From Patiria pectinifera (taxonomy: Eukaryota; Echinodermata; Asteroidea; Valvatida; Asterinidae), in NCBI GenBank assembly GCA_029964075.1, contig CM057146.1, positions 8,203,501-8,267,500 on the forward strand: 64,000 nucleotides of DNA, in the 5' to 3' direction. Position 1 is the stretch's first letter; every line of letters starts with the position of its first letter. Of this stretch, positions 46,345-58,381 are shown piece by piece. The notes under the pieces are model-generated. The model saw only the letters and a list, made by a program, of their open reading frames with translations, had not been told where the DNA came from and did not search any database. The position numbers were made by a program, and so were the translations under genes.

Positions 46345-48028
46345 GTCTCTTTACGTAAGATCGCTTCGATTTGTTAACGAATTTCTGATGACTTTTGGTT
46401 CTACCAATGCAATATTAAACTGGTAACCATGCATCTTTGAGATTGTGAGAGGCCTGGGGCTTCAGAAACCTTCGCATATTTACGAAAACATTTTATGTGG
46501 AAGGGTAACTTACTTGATGGTATCTCCTGATTATTGCGGACAGAATCGCAGATAGTCGGTCCAGTAATCATCTGCAATTACAGACTACTTTCGATAATCC
46601 GTAATCAGTTGCATTTTTAAGGATACCCTATCCATGATTTCGACAAACGACGGTATAAGCTTACTAACTTCGACGCCTCGTGTATAAGACTGTATTCTTA
46701 TGGGGAGGTTGTTGAGACATAGTTTCCGGGAAGAACTGTTACTGTTCTCCGAAGTTGCGTGGTTTAATTTTTTTTCGAGTCGAGCCTTTATGAGTTTATA
46801 GAACGGGTGAATCATATTATATATAATTATAATATGATTATATACGGGTGAATGACCGAAGACCCGATATAGAAAGCGCCCGCTGATTGGTCAAAATCGG
46901 GGAGGTCAAGAGGCGGGGTCTTGCCTAATTAATCAGCGTATCTGTTCATAATAGACCACGGCTTTCGCCAAGGTCTATTACATAGACTAGCTATCAGATG
47001 GTTAAAACCCCAAAGCTATATTCCGATATTTGATACCTGATAATATTGATATTTGATAATATTTTGCGTCAGAGCTATGTTTATTCAAGATAGGTTTTGG
47101 CAATTCACCGGCGCATCTTATATGAGCTCTGTGTACACAAGTGAATTCAACCAGAGATAATGACACACAATTTCACATGTTAACTTGGGTGTTGTTTGAA
47201 CCCACGACCTTAAAGCTGGTGCATACGTTCTTTTTGGGTGTGGCACCTTGAAAATTGATTTTAAAATTGAATTGATGTTGTTTTCTAGCATTACATAAGT
47301 TATGAGCTTTCCAATGAGACATTGCACGAAAGAAACAGCCCATGGGAAGTAATCAAATAATTAATTTCAACTTTTGAATTAAGAGCGAGACGCTCCTACT
47401 TCGTTCTGAACAGTGTGCGCAATTTCTGAACTGGAGCGCGCCATTTAAAACCAATTTTTGAAATTGTATAAAGGCCTGCGAAACGAAAAAGTAATTCATT
47501 TGTTACAGGACATTATATTCCTCTAAATTGCGTTTGGAAAAGAAAATTATGAAAAGCACGTGCAATTTATACCAATTTTATCAGCAGTGCAGACGGGCCA
47601 AGCTAGAATCAAATCCGTGTGTGGTCGTCGTTGTCCTTTTTAATGTTGTTGACGCAATATTATTTCTTTTCTGTTGGTGCCATTTTGTTCTCCTAATGCT
47701 TGAAAACGAATCGCAAGCTGCAACCCAATCTCTGCTACAACTCATACATGGAAGCTGATTGTCATGTTTGTTTCCATGAGTTTGTTGACGCATTTCCATT
47801 GCTTTCTAATCGATGGACGTGTCGCATGTATTATAATTGAATGCTACGCTGATTGCTGGGGTTTTTTTCACTTGTAATAAGTTACAAAGGGAGAGTTGGG
47901 GGAGACCACTGGTTAGGACATTCAAATGCATTGCTGGCGACGTATGACGCTCGCGTGCGAAGACGCTACCGATTTAAACATGCAGTCAGTATGAAATAAG
48001 TGGTGCATACTTCACAGTCACACCAATA
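46345..48028. repeat. Spacer type X, second copy (C-D)
   Basis: Closely similar to 35,681-37,352. Includes the AT palindrome, the CCAAT-containing module (46,871-46,944) and the B-box-like GGTTCAAAC reversed at about 47,196. Confidence 0.75.
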
Positions 48029-48243
48029 CTATAATAATAATAAGATTTATTTATTAAAATGCTGCCATAAAGGATGATACACAATGTTTCATAATCAAAT
48101 CGACAATACATGTACATAGATATATTTACACGTGATATATAAACAGTAAACATTAACTAAATGGCAACATCTAGGTCCGGGGTGAAGCATCAGCCTTTTT
48201 GTTCCCCAGCCTATGGACAGACAGACAAGACTGACAGACATAC
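48029..48243 (-). mobile_element. LINE tail fragment, 3' untranslated part only
   Basis: Matches the outer ~215 bp of 37,353-37,985. The coding part is absent because the spacer switches to type Y at about 48,290. Confidence 0.5.
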
Positions 48244-49740
48244 CGTCACCGACACCACGAACTGACACCCTCTGCATCACATGTGTAAAAAAAAAAATTA
48301 TAAATCACAAGCTGCAAATTCGCACCTCGGCAGCAACCCAACAATGGAAGCTGACTGCCGTATGTTGCCATGAGTTTGTTGATGCGTTTCCATGGATTGT
48401 AATATGATGGATGGATGATGGATTTATGCTGCGTGTCGTTTGTATCATTATTGAATGCTACGCTGATTCCTATAGTTTTTTTTTACTTGTAAATACTCCT
48501 AGGTCACAAAGGGAGAGTTGGGGGACCCCTGGGTCGGGCATTCAAACGCATTGCTGGGGATATATGACGATCGTGCGAAGACGCCACGGGTTTAAAGAGC
48601 TTTTGCGGGCTAAAATCCCCACAAATGTTTTGTATTGGAATGTTTACTTATCCTAATTTTAAAATCTGGAAAGGAAACTAACCTAATGTCTTAATGTTCC
48701 CGAAAAAAAAGACAAAGAGAACGTTTGTTTACATCGGACGCAGCAGACATTTTGTGGCATGTACGCATACGTGTCAATTCAATGTACGGTACACGTTGTG
48801 TGTCACTGTCACATACAGGATGACGGTAAGGTCATGACTATATTCTGCTAAATGCATTTCAAAAATCTGCCAAATTTATCAAAACTCTGCCAAATTCCCC
48901 AGAATTACTCGAAATACACTATAAACACTATAAACACATGCAGATTTGTAGTATTACAAATTATTGTAATTACATTGTAAACAATCTATAGCCACATAAA
49001 GACAATATGAAATTGCGTAAATTTCAGGCAAAAGCCGGTTGCGTCCGACGACGAAATCCGGTTCCCAGTGTTCCTCGACACCTAGACCAGCCAACCAGTC
49101 CCATTATGCAAGGGTTTGTTTGAAAAAAAAATTGAAGCTTTTGTAAACAATGTACTACAATGTATTTCTTTTGCAAATTTGCTGTTTTTCTGTCAAATAA
49201 CCATTTTTGCAGAATTCTGCCAGATTTCGATTTACGCGCATATGTTATACGTATCCCACGAATGTTCAGGCCAGCGCCGATGCACTTGTGCACCACTTAG
49301 TTTTTTGTTTCCCGCAGCGTATGGGACCAAATGATTCCAAATAACGCATGCAGTGCGAGACCGCTCTCAGCCGCTCGTCAAGCCCATGGAGGGTGTTCGC
49401 GTAATACGCGCAGCATTTTGCTCACAGGCGCATTAGCAAATGTCGTGTCTAGGTTTTATTTTATGTCTATGACCAGGCTTTCGAAAGTGGTCACAAAGCG
49501 CCCTCTACGTCCATACATGGAGTCCATTGCAACGGGTACCGCAACCAATCGCTGTTGTTACGGTTGTAATTAATAAATAATTTTCGTCCTTCGATAAGAT
49601 TAAGAGGGCTTGTTAGAAACGGTTAGTGCATGAGATTGTCATTAGTGACTATGACGACTAATGGCAGTATTGGGTGTTTTTTTTTTCAACTTCCCATTAC
49701 AAAATCATTCAGGCGTATTCGGCTGTGTTTTTACATTTAC
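48244..49740. repeat. Chimeric part of the C-D spacer
   Basis: After an A-run at about 48,285-48,295 the sequence switches from X to Y (from 48,298 it follows 41,727 onward). At about 49,118 it leaves Y; 49,118-49,690 is missing from the B-C and E-F spacers and includes a stretch (about 49,480-49,660) related to the upstream modules of B and E. It ends at the empty Harbinger-like target at about 49,739. Confidence 0.65.
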
Positions 49741-50700
49741 GTGGCCATGTCATTAAACGGTAGGCTTACTTACTAATGACCACTATGTTTTCTGATCAAG
49801 TAAGATTTTAAAGTAACTGTCGAGACTGACTAGTACACGTGTATTTGAAAACAAATCCCCACAGCCTTATAGGATACTGATACATGTCGTTTTATTTAAT
49901 GTTTTGGTTTAGAGTCTAACTCTGATGATTCCTTTAATTCCCGTATCCACTCCGTCACATTTTGATCATACAAGACATGAAGGGCCTGCGTGGTTTTGGA
50001 CTAAGGTAAAATAGTCACAGATACAGCGAGTGATGCATGCAACAGTGCCTTTAAGGCAGTAAAACTGTCTACTTTTGATTGGCTGATGAGTTCTTATTCT
50101 CGTCGGTACGTATAGCTGTAGTATACGTCGATAATAACAGCAGGCACATTGTTCACTGTGTATCTGCGTCATTATTCGTCTGTGTATCTTATGGTGTTTG
50201 ATGAAGGAAGAGAGCGGCGAGTTGGCGAAAGGGAGGTGACAGCTTTTGTGATGAAAGTTCTCTCGTTAATCGACGCCATTATCGACTGATGTATACGGAA
50301 TTTTAAAAATCGAGATAATGTAAATTTTGTGAAACTGTTGGTGACACTGAGTTCACTATTATTTTGAGCCAGGCCACTCGTGCATTGTGAACTTGAAAGC
50401 CCGTCCAGGCTTAGATAAATGCACTAAACTGATAGAACTGGCAAACAAATCCACAGTGTGGTCGGTGATTGCTGGTTTAAGGATTGGAAAGTCAAACTTG
50501 CTGATAACTATATATTTGCCGGAAAGTATTCGTATACACATTCTAACAAACTGTGGTTAGAAGGAGCCAGGCGGATTCCATATTTGTTTGAAGGTTACGC
50601 CGATGAGTTGAATAAGATTCAACGCTGAATCACAACTGGTTTGTGAAAGACATTAAACCTCCAAAACCAAATTGGATTTCCAATAAACAACAATAGCACC
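49741..50700. promoter_or_regulatory. Upstream module of lectin gene D
   Basis: Nearly identical to 44,114-45,076 and 60,882-61,857. Confidence 0.55.
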
Positions 50701-51225
50701 ATGCAGTCGCTTGTACTTTTTGGCGTCATCTTGGAACTTGTTCTGATCTCTTCGGCACACGATCAATGTGAAAGCAACTCTTGTGCCAAAAAGTGTCCCC
50801 CTTTATGGAAGCGATGGCGTGACTCGTGTTACCGTTTCACCCCGAGCGAGGGCAGCTGGGTCGCCTCACGGGAGGCCTGTCTGCAGATGGGAGGAAATCT
50901 GGCCGCCCCGCAGTCACAGGAAGAGAACGATTTCTTCTGGGAATTCGGAAAAGAGGAAAAATCGAATCTATTCTGGATGAACTGCGAAAATTTAGAAACC
51001 AACAACCAATGGTTTTGTGACGGAAAGGCTATGGTCGGTTCCGATGCATTCGAATACTGGGCTCCCGGTGAACCAAAGACTAACATCGGCCACATTTGCG
51101 CTGTTCTTGGCATACAGCATGATGGGCATTGGCTTGATTTCAGATGTTCGCACTCCTTTCCACCATTCCCCGGCATTTGTAGATTGGTACACCCTGCACC
51201 TCGACTACACTGTTTTGATGACTAA
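50701..51225 (+). CDS. Secreted C-type lectin D, short tail
   Basis: Intronless, 174 aa, start in CACCATG. Signal peptide 1-19 (MQSLVLFGVILELVLISSA). The lectin domain is at 32-161 with all cysteines of C except Cys80 (Trp here). The sugar-site tripeptide is EPK (124-126, GEPKT) instead of EPN, and WLD (144-146) replaces WND; both changes argue against ordinary calcium-dependent mannose binding. The tail is shortened to RLHCFDD: an in-frame loss of 39 bases within the first minisatellite unit removes most of the Cys-rich tail, so three tail cysteines become one. Otherwise close to F. Confidence 0.9.
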   Translation: MQSLVLFGVILELVLISSAHDQCESNSCAKKCPPLWKRWRDSCYRFTPSEGSWVASREACLQMGGNLAAPQSQEENDFFWEFGKEEKSNLFWMNCENLETNNQWFCDGKAMVGSDAFEYWAPGEPKTNIGHICAVLGIQHDGHWLDFRCSHSFPPFPGICRLVHPAPRLHCFDD

Positions 51226-51780
51226 ACTATGTCGATCAAACTATGTCGATCACCTTGACTATAGGCCTACTTCTGCACAACGAACAGCGAAGGTAGGCTG
51301 GACCCCTCGTGTTTTGATGACTAAACTCTGTCGATCACCTTGACTATAGGCCTACTGCATGCTACACAACCAACAGCGACGGTAGCTGGACCCCTCGTTT
51401 TTTGATGACTAAATTCTGTCGATCACCTTGACTATAGGCCTACTGCTGCGCACCAACAGCGAAGGTAGGCTGGACCCCTCGTGTTTTGATGACTAAATTC
51501 TGTCGATCACCTCGACTATATGCCTACTGCTGCACAACCAACAGCAAAGGTAGGCTGGACACCTCGTGTTTTGATGACTAAACTCTGTCGATCACCTTGA
51601 CTATAGGCCTACTGCTGCACAACGAACAGCGAAGGAAGGCTGGACTCCTCGTGTTTTAATGACTAAATTATGTCGATCACCTCGACTATAGGCCTACCGC
51701 TGAACAACCAACAGCGAAGGTAGGCTGGCCCCCCCCCCCCCCCTCGTGTTTTTGATGATTATATTTTGTCGATTTGTCGA
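51190..51780. repeat. Tail minisatellite of lectin D, ~7 units
   Basis: The first unit is internally deleted, then a doubled AACTATGTCGATCA word (51,224-51,250), then about six fuller units. The last contains a C15 run (about 51,729-51,743). Confidence 0.9.
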
Positions 51781-53368
51781 GCGTCTTAAGATCGCTTCGA
51801 TTTGTTATCGAATTCTTGATGACCTTTTTCTACCAGTACAATATTGGTCACCATGAATCTTCGGAGATTGTGAGAGGCCAGGGGCTTCGGACACATCAGC
51901 AAAACATGGTACATGTTTTGGATGCGTAACTTACTTGATGATATCCCCTATTTATCGCGGACAGAATCACAGATAGTCGGCCCAGTAATCATCTGCAATT
52001 ACAGGCTACTTTCGATACCCCGTACTCAGTTGCATTCTTAATGATATTCTATCCATGATTTCGACGAACGACGGTATAAGCTTACTAACTTCGACGCCTT
52101 GTGTTTAAGAGTGTATTCTTATGGGGAGGTTGAGACTATGTTGAGACATAGTTTCCGGGAAGAACTGTTACTGTTCTCCGAAGTTGCGTGGTTTAATTTT
52201 TGTTTTCGAGTCGAGCCTTTATGAGTTTATAGAACGGGTGAATCATATTATATATAATTATAATATAATTATATACGGGTGAATGACCGAAGACCCGATA
52301 TAGAAAGCGCCCGCTGATTGGTCAAAATCGGGGAGGTCAAGAGGCGGGGTCTTGCCTAATTAATCAGCGTATCTGTTCATAATAGATCACGGCTTTCGCC
52401 AAGGTCTATTACATAGACTAGCTATCAGATGGTTAAAACCCCAAAGCTATTATCCGATATTTAATACCTGATAATATTGATATTTGATAATATTTTGCGT
52501 CAGAGCTATGTTTATTGAAGATAGGTTTGGAAATTCACTGGCGCAACTTCTATGAGCTAGCTCTGTGTACACAAGTGAATTCAACCAGAGATAATGACAC
52601 ACAATTTCACATGTTAACTGGGGTGTTGTTTGAACCCACGACCTTAAAGCTGGTGTATACGTTCTTTTTGGGTGTGGCACCTTGAAAATTGATTTTAAAA
52701 TTGAATTGATTTTGTTTTCTAGCATTACATAAGTTATGAGCTTTCCAATGAGACATTGCACGAAAGAAACAGCCCATGGGAAGTAAACAAATAATAATTC
52801 GTTCTGAACAGTGTGCGCAATTTCTGGAGCGCGCCATTTAAAACCAATTTTTGAAACTGTATAAAGGCTTTCGAAAACAAATAACTAATTCATTTGTTAC
52901 AGGACATTATATTCCTCTAAATTTCGTTTGGAAAAGAAAATTATGAAAAGCACGTACAATTTATACCAATTTTATCAGCAGTGCAGACGGGCCAAGCTAG
53001 AATCAAATCCGTGCGTGGTCGTCGTTGTCCTTTTAGTCTTGTTGACGCAATATTATTTCTTTTCTGTTGGTGCCATTTTTTTCTCCGGAAGCTGATTGTC
53101 ATGTTTGTTTCCATGGGTTTGTTGACGCACTTCCATTGCTTTCTAATCGATGGACGTGTCGCATGTATCATAATTTAATGCTACGCTGATTGCTGTGGGT
53201 TTTTTTTTACTTGTAATAAGTTACAAAGGAAGAGTTGGGGGAGACCACTGGTTAGGACATTCAAATGCATTGCTGACGACGTATGACGCTCGCGTGCGAA
53301 GACGCTACCGGTTTAAACATGCAGTCAGTATGAAATAGGCGGTGCATACATCACAGTCACACCAATAC
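51781..53368. repeat. Spacer type X, third copy (D-E)
   Basis: Matches 35,681-37,352, with internal losses near 52,790 and 53,090. Includes the CCAAT-containing module (52,302-52,376). Confidence 0.75.
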
Positions 53369-53370
53369 TA

Positions 53371-54444
53371 TAGGTTTTCCCGGCTATTTTAACACTTGTA
53401 TCACACGAAATCCTTATATCGATACTTTAATTTCGTCCCCAATCATCGCCAAGCTCACTTCTCAATTTGAATTTCCGAAAGTCACCACTAGATTTCATTT
53501 AAGGTTCAGTATAATTCAAATTGTTAGCATTCTGATTCGTCCAAAATCTTTGAAATTCGTCTCGTGAAGCACTCGGCGTTGAATTGACAAAGCAAATTCG
53601 TTTTTTGTCATTCGATTTCATGTTCTTGTCATTACATTTCGTCCCTGGTGACCTAAATCGTATACGATTGGAAAATGCGCCCAATCTTTAGACTTATTTG
53701 AAGAATTATGCGTATTAAAACAATGATAATTCAACATGTGTTTACTGTATGTATAAATAAAAGTAGTTAGCTGTAAAGGTATGATTTTTTATTTCTGTGT
53801 TTCACAATTAACATCAGAGTCAGGAATTGACATTTCACAATATGCACTTATGACATGGACACTAAGCATTTAGTTCAAAGACCTTCTTAATGTTGTTCTT
53901 TGATAGACATACCTTATTTCTATTGTTTTATTCATATACATATATCAAGGAGCAACATTACGAAGGTGTTTGATCTTAATGCTTAAATTCCATATGCTAA
54001 GCAAAGACCATATTGTGAAAGTTCAATTTCTGATTTTAATGTTAATTGTCAAAGAAAATTCACAACTTACAGCTATAATTTCCTTTAATAAGGAAATATT
54101 TGTTTAATTAATGCGCAAACAAGTCCAAAGACAGGGCACATTTGTAATCATAACGTTTTAAGTCACCAGAGACGAAATGTAACGACAAGAACATTAAAAC
54201 GAACGACAAAAAAACGAATTTGCTTTTTCAATTCAACGCCGATTGCTTCACGAGACGAATTTCAAAGATTTTGGACGAATCGGAATGCTAACAGTTTGAA
54301 CTATACTGAACCTTAAATGAAATCTAGTGGTGGCTTTTTGAAATTCAAATTGAAAGTTGAGCTTGGCGATGTTCGAGGACGAAATTAAAGTATCGATATA
54401 GGGAATTCGTGTGATACAAGAGTTAAAATAGCCGGGAAAACCTA
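53371..54444. mobile_element. Foldback element, 1,074 bp, nearly fully palindromic
   Basis: Ends TAGGTTTTCCCGGCTATTTT and its reverse complement. The arms stay complementary, with ~20-25% mismatch by eye, up to the centre near 53,908, so almost the whole element is one inverted repeat of ~535-bp arms. TA flanks both ends (53,369-53,370; 54,445-54,446). The A-B and C-D spacers keep the uninterrupted site CACCAATACTATAATAATAA (about 37,343 and 48,020). A TA target suggests a Tc1/mariner-mobilised element. No protein is encoded. Confidence 0.85.
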
Positions 54445-54446
54445 TA

Positions 54447-55075
54447 TAATAATAATTAGATTTATTTATTAAAATGCTGCCATAAAAGATGACACATAAT
54501 GTTGCATGATCAAATTGACAATACATGTACATAGATATATTTACAAGTGATATATAAACAGTGAACATTAAGTAAATGGAAACATCTAGGTCCGGGGTGA
54601 AGCATCAGCTTTTGTTCCCCAGCCTATGGACAGACAGACAAGTGACAGACATACATGGAAAGACAGAGCACAGACACCGGTGTAAGACAGTAATCAAGGC
54701 CGTTATTATCCCGATTACATTGCTTTAGTATGCAATTAAACGATTTATTTTTTTATTTTTTTTAAAGCAAAAATAGAGAGACTGGGTGATGATTTAAAAA
54801 ACGTAATCCAGACTATTCCAATATAGAGTGCCACGTTGGACAACACTATTTTTTGACAATGAGGTTCGAGTGTAATTAGCATATAGATTTTTCCTAGTAG
54901 TACTGCGGGTATTATAAAAAAAATTATATGTTTGAAGTAAGTGTAAAACAGGGGTTAAAACAAGCATCAGGTGATGCATGATTCACATATTTATACATAC
55001 ATTTTCCTAAGTTTAGATGATACAGGTCAGTAAATTTTAACAATTTTAAATTTGCAAAGAAGGGCCCTAATACGC
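54447..55075 (-). mobile_element. 5'-truncated LINE tail
   Basis: Partner of 37,353-37,985. On the minus strand a short open stretch at 54,794-54,979 reads ...RTSLSKNSVVQRGTLYWNSL, which resembles the C-terminal end of non-LTR retrotransposon polyproteins; the AATAAATCTAATTATTATTA tail follows. The foldback element sits exactly at the tail end. The rest of the LINE is absent. Confidence 0.55.
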
Positions 55076-56324
55076 GCACGCAGCGTGTTCATCGTTTCCC
55101 CCCCGCCACCCCACCCCACCCCCACTGGGGATCTTGAAAGTAGTCACAATAGCAACGGGTACCGCAATCAATTGCTATCTGTATGATGGAATTACAGAAA
55201 TGATAAATAATCTGCGTCCTTCGATGGAATATAGAGCGCATATTAGTTTTCAAATTAGCAGCTTTCAAACGAAATTGTCACAGGTCACCATGACGACTAG
55301 TGGTCTGTTGTATTTGCGAGGCGCACTTTCTTTGTAAATATCATTCAGGCATGAGGGATACATTATTTGTTTTGAACGAGTGGCTTGTTTACATTGACGT
55401 TGCCATGGTATTCAAATTCAAGGTTTCGGGGTTTTTTTATTACCACAGTCTTTTCGATTTGTCTACTCGAGTGGCTTAAATTGAAATACTCTACCTCGTT
55501 CAAAGTATCATTTTAAAGTGACTGTCGAGACTGACTATGTACACGTGAATTTGAAAGTTATAGGATACTGATACACGTCGTTTTACTTAATCTTTTGGTA
55601 GGCAGTAACGCTGATGATTCCTTTAATTCACATACATTCCCTCCGTCACATTTTGATCATACAAGACATTATAGGCCTGCTTGGTTTGGAGATGGTCTCA
55701 AATAGTTTTGGTAAAATGGTCACACATACAGCAACAATGCCTTTAAGGCAGTAACACTCTCTACTTTTGATTGGCTGGTGAGTTTCTCGCCGGTACGTCG
55801 CTAGTATACGTCGATAATATAACTACAGGCACAATACACTTGGCGTCTGTGGCGTCTGTGTATCCTTCTTATTATAGTACATGTTTGATGAAGGGAGAGA
55901 GCGGTGAAGTGTACGTTTGTCTTCAGAGCTTGGAGCTTGCGAAAAGGAGGAGAGAGCTTTTATGAGGAACAGCTCTCTCATAAAGGAGCTCTTTTATCGG
56001 CTGATGTACCCGGAAGTGAAGACAATTTCAAATTTCTGAAACTGTTGTGGTGACGTTGAGTTAACAATTATTTTGAGCCAGACCACTCGCTCATTGTGAA
56101 CTTAAAAGCCAGTCTAGGCTTAGATGGATGCACATAACTGAGTGAACTGGTAAACAATATATAAACTAACAAACTTTGATGAGAAGGGGCCTAGCGGATT
56201 CCATATTTTGTTTGAAGGTTACGCCGATGAGTTGAATAAGATTCAACGCTGAATCAGAACTGGTTTGTGAATGACATTAAACCTCCAAAACCAAATTGGA
56301 TTCCCAATAAACATCAGTAGAATC
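55076..56324. promoter_or_regulatory. Upstream module of lectin gene E
   Basis: Nearly identical to 37,986-39,186 before gene B, with a small GGCGTCTGT duplication near 55,845. Confidence 0.55.
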
Positions 56325-56885
56325 ATGTCATTGTTTGGACTTTTTGGCGTCATCTTGCAACTTGTTCTGATCTCTTCGGCACACGATCAATGTGAAAACA
56401 ACTCTTCTACTGAGGAGTGTCCCCCGTCTTGGAGGCGATGGCGTGACTCGTGTTACCGTTTGACAGTGAGCGGGGGCAGCTGGTTCGCCGCCCGGGAGGC
56501 CTGTCTGCAGATGGGAGGAAATCTGGCCGCCCCACGGTCACATGAAGAGAACGAATTCCTCTGGGAATTCGGAAAAGAGGAAAAATTGTATCTGTTCTGG
56601 ATAAACAGCGAACAGTTGGAAACCAACGATCATTGGTTTTGTGAGGGAAAACCTATTGACGATTCCGATGCATTTAACTATTGGGCTCCCGAAGAACCAA
56701 CAAATACGTTCGGCCACGCCTGCGCTGCTGTCGGCATACAACATGACGGGTATTGGATTGATTTCACATGTTCGAGCACACCTCCATTCCCCGGCATTTG
56801 CAGATTGGTACACCCTGAACCTCGACTATACTGCTGCACAATCAACAGCGAAGGTAGGCTGGACCCCTCGTGTTTTGATGACTAA
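56325..56885 (+). CDS. Secreted C-type lectin E
   Basis: Intronless, 186 aa. The start at 56,325 opens the signal peptide (MSLFGLFGVILQLVLISSA); an in-frame ATG 54 bases upstream exists but would put polar residues before it. The lectin domain is at about 32-160. The sugar-site tripeptide is EPT (124-126, EEPTN) and WID replaces WND (DGYWIDFTC). Ser95 replaces the cysteine of the extra Cys95/Cys106 pair, leaving Cys106 unpaired, and Ser28 replaces Cys28. NNSS at 25-28 offers N-glycosylation. The tail CCTINSEGRLDPSCFDD comes from the first minisatellite unit. Sister of the frameshifted B. Confidence 0.9.
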   Translation: MSLFGLFGVILQLVLISSAHDQCENNSSTEECPPSWRRWRDSCYRLTVSGGSWFAAREACLQMGGNLAAPRSHEENEFLWEFGKEEKLYLFWINSEQLETNDHWFCEGKPIDDSDAFNYWAPEEPTNTFGHACAAVGIQHDGYWIDFTCSSTPPFPGICRLVHPEPRLYCCTINSEGRLDPSCFDD

Positions 56886-57465
56886 ATTCTGTCAATCACT
56901 TCGACCATAGGCCTACTGCTGCACAACCAACAGCGAAGGTAGGCTGGACCCATCGTGTTTTGATGACTAAATTCTGTCGATCACCCCGACTATAGGCCTA
57001 CTGCTGCACAACCAACAGCGAAGGTAGGCTGGACCCATCGTGTTTTGATGACTAAATTCTGTCAATCACTTCGACCATAGGCCTACTGCTGCACAACCAA
57101 CAGCGACGGTAGGCTCGGCTCATTGTGTTTTGATGACTAAACTCTGTCGATCATCTCGACTTAAGGCCTACTGCTGTACCACCAACAGCGAAGGTAGGCT
57201 CGACCCATTGTGTTTTGATGACTAAATTTGTGTCAATCATCTCGACTATAGGCCTACTGTTGCACAGCCAACAGCGAAGGTAGGCTGGACCCATCGTATT
57301 TTGATGACTAAATTCTGTCGATCACCTCGACTTTAGGCCTACTGCTGTACCACCAACAGCGAAGGTAGGCTCGAGCCATTGTGTTTTGATGACTAAATTT
57401 GTGTCAATCATCTCGACTATAGGCCTACTGTTGTACAGCCAACAGCGAAGGTGGGCTGGACTTTA
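56815..57465. repeat. Tail minisatellite of lectin E, ~8 units
   Basis: Alternating GGCTGGACCCATCG and GGCTCGACCCATTG variants show a higher-order two-unit pattern in the second half of the array. The array runs straight into spacer Y at about 57,465. Confidence 0.9.
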
Positions 57466-58021
57466 TCCGATATCGTCGCCGCGCAATTTTATTTTGTGAC
57501 GAGCCTTTTTGAGTTTGTGTATAGAATGATGTCGTACGGACGTTTTGAGACCAATTTTATAAACATGGACGGAGCGTTTTTGAATTATGTCCAATTTTCG
57601 AAGTGGGGCATTGAACCGTAATGGGTCTGCATAGGAAAGCACACTCATTCACGGACGGAAGCTTGTAATAGCAATGTTTATAATTACAAAATGCTTTATT
57701 TTGTTGAGGCAAAACTTTGTACAATTACTAAACATGAAAATAATTACTGGCGCACTACATTTCAAAAAAATCGATTCTTTGATGTCCGAGATCCCGTATG
57801 TCGGATGGCAAAAACGGCTCCTTATTGGTTAAAACTCAAATGCCTTATAATCATAACAGTTGATAGAATTATTTGCGTCGGTGTTATGTAATTTTCAAGA
57901 TTTTGTTTTGCCATTCTCCGAGCACTGCGTACACAAGCGCCTAGTACACAAGTAAGTACCACCAGAAATAAAAACATAACTCCGCAAAATAACTCGAGTG
58001 GTGTTCGAACCCACGATCTTA
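57466..58021. repeat. Spacer type Y, second copy, left part
   Basis: Matches 40,686-41,264; the first ~540 bp of the B-C copy (40,146-40,685) are absent here, so the tail array adjoins a later point of Y. Confidence 0.7.
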
Positions 58022-58381
58022 GGCCAAACAAAAAAGTCTCCGGTTTCAGATATGCGCACGCGTCGCCGTAGCCATGCGCGTCGGCAAAATGAAAAAGTTT
58101 TTTTTCCAATGAAAGATGATGTCTCAAAACCGCCAAACTCATTGGTTTGACTGGAATCCTGCTGCTGCACAATTTTAACGTGTTTTTGGATGGGGTTATG
58201 ATCGAGAAAGTTGTGTGGCCTCTCTGGACTCCCATATATTTGCACTTAGTTTAGTCGGGCACCATTTGCAGTCATCAGCCGACATTTGAAGCAAAAAAAA
58301 TCAGGTAAAAAAAAAAGCCGCATCGCCGCACTACTTTTTGGGCAAGCTCCATACCAGAAACCGGAGATTTTTTTTTTGGCC
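58022..58381. mobile_element. Harbinger-like MITE, 360 bp
   Basis: Partner of 41,265-41,593 at the matching site, TTA flanks 58,019-58,021 and 58,382-58,384. It differs by an extra ~50 bp near 58,205-58,255. Confidence 0.65.
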
